This document shows, piece after piece, positions 4,708 through 7,444 of a DNA stretch of 7,444 bases. Within the stretch, counting starts at the first letter, position 1; the number at the start of each line of letters is the position of its first letter. The position numbers and the translations under genes are program-made. Source of the DNA: RUG695 sp050943135 (GTDB taxonomy: Bacteria > Planctomycetota > Planctomycetia > Pirellulales > Thermoguttaceae); assembly GCA_050943135.1 (NCBI GenBank), contig JBMNOP010000027.1:1-7444 (forward strand), in the 5' to 3' direction. The notes under the pieces were generated by a model. The model made no database searches. It was not told where the DNA came from and saw only the letters and a program-made list of their open reading frames with translations.

Positions 4708-6126
4708 TCAGACGATCACCGAGCCTCCGGCGGCAAGAAGACGACGCACTTCTGCCGGGTCAATCTGGTTGACCGGAATATCGTGATCAAGCGCGACATA
4801 GGCCGCCGTACCGGCGGCTTCACCGAGTTGGTTCATATTGACCATCACCCGCATTCCGGAGAATGCAATCTCTTCGGCATCGAACATTCGGCCGGCCAAA
4901 AGAACATTTTCCGAACCTTTCGGGACAATCGAACGGAACGGAATTTGGTAGAAAGTTGGGTTTTCACCTGTCTCCGGACGCCAACGCCCTTCCTCCGGCG
5001 GAGTGCCCGGCGCTCCGTACCGTTCTTCGGTTCCGTCGAGGTAACGGAATGTGATGGCGTGCCCCTCCTCGGTATCGTGATGAAGGTCAAATGCATAGCT
5101 GGAGTTAGCGATTGCGTCGGAAAAGCGTTTGCCGTACATTGCGTCTTCGTCGGTAACGCGGTAAAGACAGTCAATGTGCCGTGACTCGCGGATTCCGAGA
5201 GCCGAGGGGAGAGCGGTTAGCCCGAACCGATCGGATTTTCCTTTATTGGCATATTTCCGGTACATGTCCATGACGGCACGGACCTGACGACGTCCTTCCA
5301 TTTCTGCGCAGGTTAAGTCGTCAGCCTCGGCACAAGCGGCTCCATAAACGCGGGTTCCCGCGAACATAAACGACCGGGTCCCGGGAATGTCGAGCCCCCA
5401 GAGGAATCCTTGCGGAATGTCATATTCCGCGGCATGCTTGGCCAACAGGTCGTTGCATCGGGTTAAATCGAAACCGTCTAAGTGGGCGCACATGGTCGGA
5501 GGTTGCGGGTGAAGCGGCAGGCGCGAGCCGAATCCCATCCGAACACAGAGGTCACCGTCTCCGGTTGCGTCGATAAAAACGCGCGCTTTGATGATCCGTC
5601 GCCCCGATTTCCCGTCGATGATCACGCCGGTCAGCTTGCCCGATTCACGGTAAGGTTCGGAAAAAAGGGTGTGGAGAAAAGGGGTAACGCGAGACTCGCG
5701 GATCAATTCATCGAGTTCGATCTTCAGTTCCGAAGAATTGAGTCCGGCCCAGACACTGGGGTTCTTCTCGTAAATATCGACGGCATCTCGTTTTTGAAGT
5801 CGCTCGACCGTCTCTTCGGTCAGGCCGGCGATGATCTTCCGCTTGAACTCGGTGTCGTAGAGAGTGTGCCAGACATTGACAAGACCGTTGACCGCCACCC
5901 CACCGAAACCGTTTTGACGTTCGACGATTGCCACGCGTGCCCCGAGTCGGGCAGCGCGAACCGCAGCAAAGACCCCGGTGGCACTACCACCCAAGACGCA
6001 AATATCGGTTTCGTGGCAGACCGGAAGCTTGGAGGAGGGCTCGGAATGTGCCACGGCGCGGCCACCCGGTAAAAACCCCAGTGTGCCGGAAAAAAGAGCA
6101 CCTAAGAATGTTCGTCGCGAATTCAT
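4708..6126 (-). CDS. Tat-exported FAD-dependent oxidoreductase
   Basis: A 472-residue flavoprotein of the FAD_oxidored type (PF12831-like). It starts with a twin-arginine signal, NSRRTFLGALFSG (2-14), then a hydrophobic stretch and a likely cleavage after AVA (24-26), so it is probably exported folded with FAD. The mature part shows the dinucleotide fold VLGGSATGVFAA (44-55), the ribose-binding E69 at the end of the second strand (VAIVER), an ATGDGD motif of the FAD domain, RESRHI in the middle, and C-terminal LLAGRMFDAEEIAFSG followed by GEAAGTAA, all standard for this family. The electron acceptor and substrate are unknown; related genes in PVC bacteria often sit among carbohydrate genes. 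I chose the ATG at 6126, not a TTG six codons upstream (6144), because the ATG puts the RR motif at the usual place; neither start has a clear Shine-Dalgarno sequence. First gene of the minus-strand cluster, divergent from the SGNH hydrolase. Confidence 0.88.
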   Translation of the reverse strand: MNSRRTFLGALFSGTLGFLPGGRAVAHSEPSSKLPVCHETDICVLGGSATGVFAAVRAARLGARVAIVERQNGFGGVAVNGLVNVWHTLYDTEFKRKIIAGLTEETVERLQKRDAVDIYEKNPSVWAGLNSSELKIELDELIRESRVTPFLHTLFSEPYRESGKLTGVIIDGKSGRRIIKARVFIDATGDGDLCVRMGFGSRLPLHPQPPTMCAHLDGFDLTRCNDLLAKHAAEYDIPQGFLWGLDIPGTRSFMFAGTRVYGAACAEADDLTCAEMEGRRQVRAVMDMYRKYANKGKSDRFGLTALPSALGIRESRHIDCLYRVTDEDAMYGKRFSDAIANSSYAFDLHHDTEEGHAITFRYLDGTEERYGAPGTPPEEGRWRPETGENPTFYQIPFRSIVPKGSENVLLAGRMFDAEEIAFSGMRVMVNMNQLGEAAGTAAYVALDHDIPVNQIDPAEVRRLLAAGGSVIV

Positions 6127-6132
6127 TTGTTG

Positions 6133-6144
6133 TTGACCCGTCAA
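6133..6144. repeat. Dyad TTGAC-CC-GTCAA in the FAD gene leader
   Basis: A perfect inverted repeat with 5-bp arms and a two-base centre lies six bases upstream of the FAD gene ATG. A similar dyad, TTGAT-TCG-ATCAA, lies in the leader of the divergent gene (6282-6294). The placement allows a repressor site or an effect on ribosome access. The function is inferred. Confidence 0.4.
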
Positions 6145-6192
6145 AAGGTTATCGAAAACCGCCTCGTGAAAGTAAAACGGCGTTGTTTTGGG

Positions 6193-6222
6193 TTGACCAT
6201 TTTACCCTTGTTGTGCTATTAT
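6193..6222 (+). promoter_or_regulatory. Sigma70-type promoter of the SGNH hydrolase gene
   Basis: TTGACC at 6193-6198 (five of six consensus bases) and TATTAT at 6217-6222 (five of six) are spaced by 18 bases. Transcription would start near 6229, giving a leader of about 84 bases. The -10 box overlaps the -10 box of the opposite promoter. Confidence 0.65.
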
Positions 6223-6246
6223 AACGGGCGGAATTATGTTTGCAAA
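6218..6246 (-). promoter_or_regulatory. Sigma70-type promoter of the FAD gene cluster
   Basis: On the minus strand a perfect TATAAT (6223-6218) follows TTTGCA (6246-6241; four of six consensus bases) after 17 bases. Transcription would start near 6211, giving a leader of about 85 bases to the ATG at 6126. Five of the six -10 bases are shared with the divergent plus-strand promoter, so the two cannot be opened at the same time. Confidence 0.6.
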
Positions 6247-6281
6247 GATGTTTTGAGCCGACAAATCCCCGCAATGGTTTT

Positions 6282-6294
6282 TTGATTCGATCAA
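6282..6294. repeat. Dyad TTGAT-TCG-ATCAA in the SGNH gene leader
   Basis: A 5-bp inverted repeat around three bases, ending six bases before the Shine-Dalgarno sequence of the hydrolase gene. Its centre is about 150 bases from the centre of the related dyad in the FAD gene leader, close to 14 helical turns. A shared operator pair is possible but unproven. Confidence 0.35.
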
Positions 6295-6313
6295 CTCATA
6301 GGAAAGGTTTGCG

Positions 6314-7444
6314 ATGAAGCGAGCGAAAATTTTCCTCCCGGGCACGTTTTTTCTTTCCCTTTTGGCAGTGTCTTCTTTTCTCCGTGCCGAAAATCCGACG
6401 GCTGTCCATATCCAGCGCACAATGAAGGCTTTGGAAGAATCGACTGCCGAGAATCCCGCCACCGTCCGAGTGATGTTCTACGGCCAGTCGATCACAGCTC
6501 AACGCTGGACCCAGGAAGTCGAACAGCGCTTCCGTGAGAAATATCCGACGGTTCACTTTGAGTTCCTCAACGCCGCAATCGGCGGATTCGAGTCTCCTTC
6601 GCTGGTTCGCACCGCAGAATGTGACCTTTATCCCTGGTATCCGGATCTTCTCTTCTTTCACGTCTACGGACCGATCGGCAAATATGAAGAGATCGTCAAA
6701 AAGACCCGCCAGCGGACAACCGCCGAAATTATCCTCTGGACGAGCCATCTTCGTGAAAATCATGACCCGAAAACTATGCTGATGGATCGTGATGAACGTT
6801 CAAAAAATATATTGGAAGTTGCCCAACGTAACAGTTGTATGGTGGTCGATCTGAACAAGAAGTGGTGTCGAAAACTTGTTGATAACGGTTGGGAACCGAG
6901 CCGACTCCTTTCCGACGGCGTCCATCTTAACGAAGAGGGTTGTCATCTCTACGCCGATATAATCTGGGAAGAGATCGTTCGTATTCCCGGCGCAGACGGC
7001 AAGACGGAAATTTCCGGTTCGATCACCGAGTATTCCGCCGACTCTCCCAGCGTGACCCGAGAAGGGAACGGCGATCTGACGTTTGCTTTTGTGGGGAATC
7101 GGGTTACGGCCGTTTCGGATGGTACGGGGGAAGGGAAAGTTGAATTCCTTCTTGACGGCAAGCCTTTGGCCGAAGACATCGCCCTTTGGACCACGACACG
7201 GCCGAGTACCGGTCCCTCTTGGATGCCTTGTATCAACTATGTTGGGTTTAAAAAGGTACCGGTCGCCGAAGATTGGACGCTGAGCGCCCTTGAAGGATCG
7301 AAGCCGGACGGTTCGTACATTGTCTACAAGGTTTGCGGAAGCATTACCGGAGAGGACGGTGTCGGGAATTCGAGGGAGCCGTTTGTTTCCGATTCCGGGC
7401 GGGTGGTGATCAATCCCTCGGATATAGGTGCGGTGTGGCAGTTC
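6314..7444 (+). CDS. Secreted SGNH/GDSL-type hydrolase (partial, C-terminus outside window)
   Basis: The frame is open for 377 codons to the right edge. A Sec signal peptide is visible: basic MKRAK, hydrophobic core IFLPGTFFLSLLAVSSFL, probable cleavage after LRA (25). The SGNH-like catalytic domain spans about 50-230. Block I is FYGQSIT with nucleophile S59 (GQS in place of GDS), block II is NAAIGG (86-91), block III is FFHVYG (114-119), and block V is SDGVHLNEEG with D201 and H204. Such enzymes are esterases, often deacetylating carbohydrates. The typical Asn of block III (GxND) is not evident. From about 240 a beta-rich, Gly/Asp-containing domain follows that I do not recognise; it may be a carbohydrate-binding or accessory module. 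The start ATG has AGGAAAGG at 6300-6307, six bases upstream. It is divergent from the FAD gene cluster. Confidence 0.82.
   Translation, partial: MKRAKIFLPGTFFLSLLAVSSFLRAENPTAVHIQRTMKALEESTAENPATVRVMFYGQSITAQRWTQEVEQRFREKYPTVHFEFLNAAIGGFESPSLVRTAECDLYPWYPDLLFFHVYGPIGKYEEIVKKTRQRTTAEIILWTSHLRENHDPKTMLMDRDERSKNILEVAQRNSCMVVDLNKKWCRKLVDNGWEPSRLLSDGVHLNEEGCHLYADIIWEEIVRIPGADGKTEISGSITEYSADSPSVTREGNGDLTFAFVGNRVTAVSDGTGEGKVEFLLDGKPLAEDIALWTTTRPSTGPSWMPCINYVGFKKVPVAEDWTLSALEGSKPDGSYIVYKVCGSITGEDGVGNSREPFVSDSGRVVINPSDIGAVWQF

Noticed and set aside
6127..6144. TTG start extending the FAD oxidoreductase by six residues
   Set aside because: The downstream ATG places the twin-arginine motif at residues 4-5, as usual for Tat signals; the TTG has no Shine-Dalgarno sequence.
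6296..6763. 155-codon minus-strand frame opposite the SGNH hydrolase
   Set aside because: The plus strand has a signal peptide, Shine-Dalgarno sequence and catalytic motifs; the opposite frame has none.

Overview
The window joins two kinds of DNA. Positions 1 to about 2564 look like the end of an integrated phage-type element. Positions from about 2565 to 7444 look like resident chromosome. The organism is probably a bacterium of the PVC group (Planctomycetota, Lentisphaerota or Verrucomicrobiota). This is inferred from the N-terminal style of the integrase, from a Tat-exported FAD oxidoreductase of a type common there, from its association with a sugar-isomerase-like TIM barrel and an SGNH hydrolase, and from a tRNA gene without an encoded CCA. 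No rRNA or marker protein is present, so the placement is tentative.

Element part, all on the minus strand: a 13-codon start of an unidentified gene at the left edge (probably the next head gene); a 261-residue coiled-coil protein that looks like a phage scaffolding protein; about 340 bases without a convincing gene, holding a strong terminator and two short abutting open frames that may be gene remnants; and a tyrosine recombinase (integrase) of 407 residues. The integrase starts 124 bases past the 3' end of a tRNA-Met(CAU) gene and lies on the same strand. This is the classic layout for integration into a tRNA 3' end, with attL in or next to the tRNA. The other end of the element is outside the window.

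Junction: the tRNA-Met has a good promoter embedded in the end of the preceding protein gene (perfect TATAAT) and its own hairpin plus T-tract terminator. Its T stem has one C-A mismatch.

Chromosomal part: a minus-strand cluster of three genes (Tat-exported FAD-dependent oxidoreductase, xylose-isomerase-like TIM-barrel protein, RmlD-like NAD(P)-dependent reductase) and, divergently on the plus strand, a secreted SGNH-family hydrolase that runs off the right edge. The divergent promoters overlap back to back: one eight-base A/T block supplies both -10 boxes, and short TTGAY...RTCAA dyads sit in both leaders. Together the genes suggest carbohydrate processing: a secreted esterase-like enzyme, an exported oxidoreductase, and cytoplasmic isomerisation and reduction of a sugar or sugar derivative. 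The substrate cannot be read from the sequence. I see no clear evidence of a wholly new system. The points most worth checking are the composition of the element, the altered metal-site residue of the isomerase, and the shared divergent promoter.
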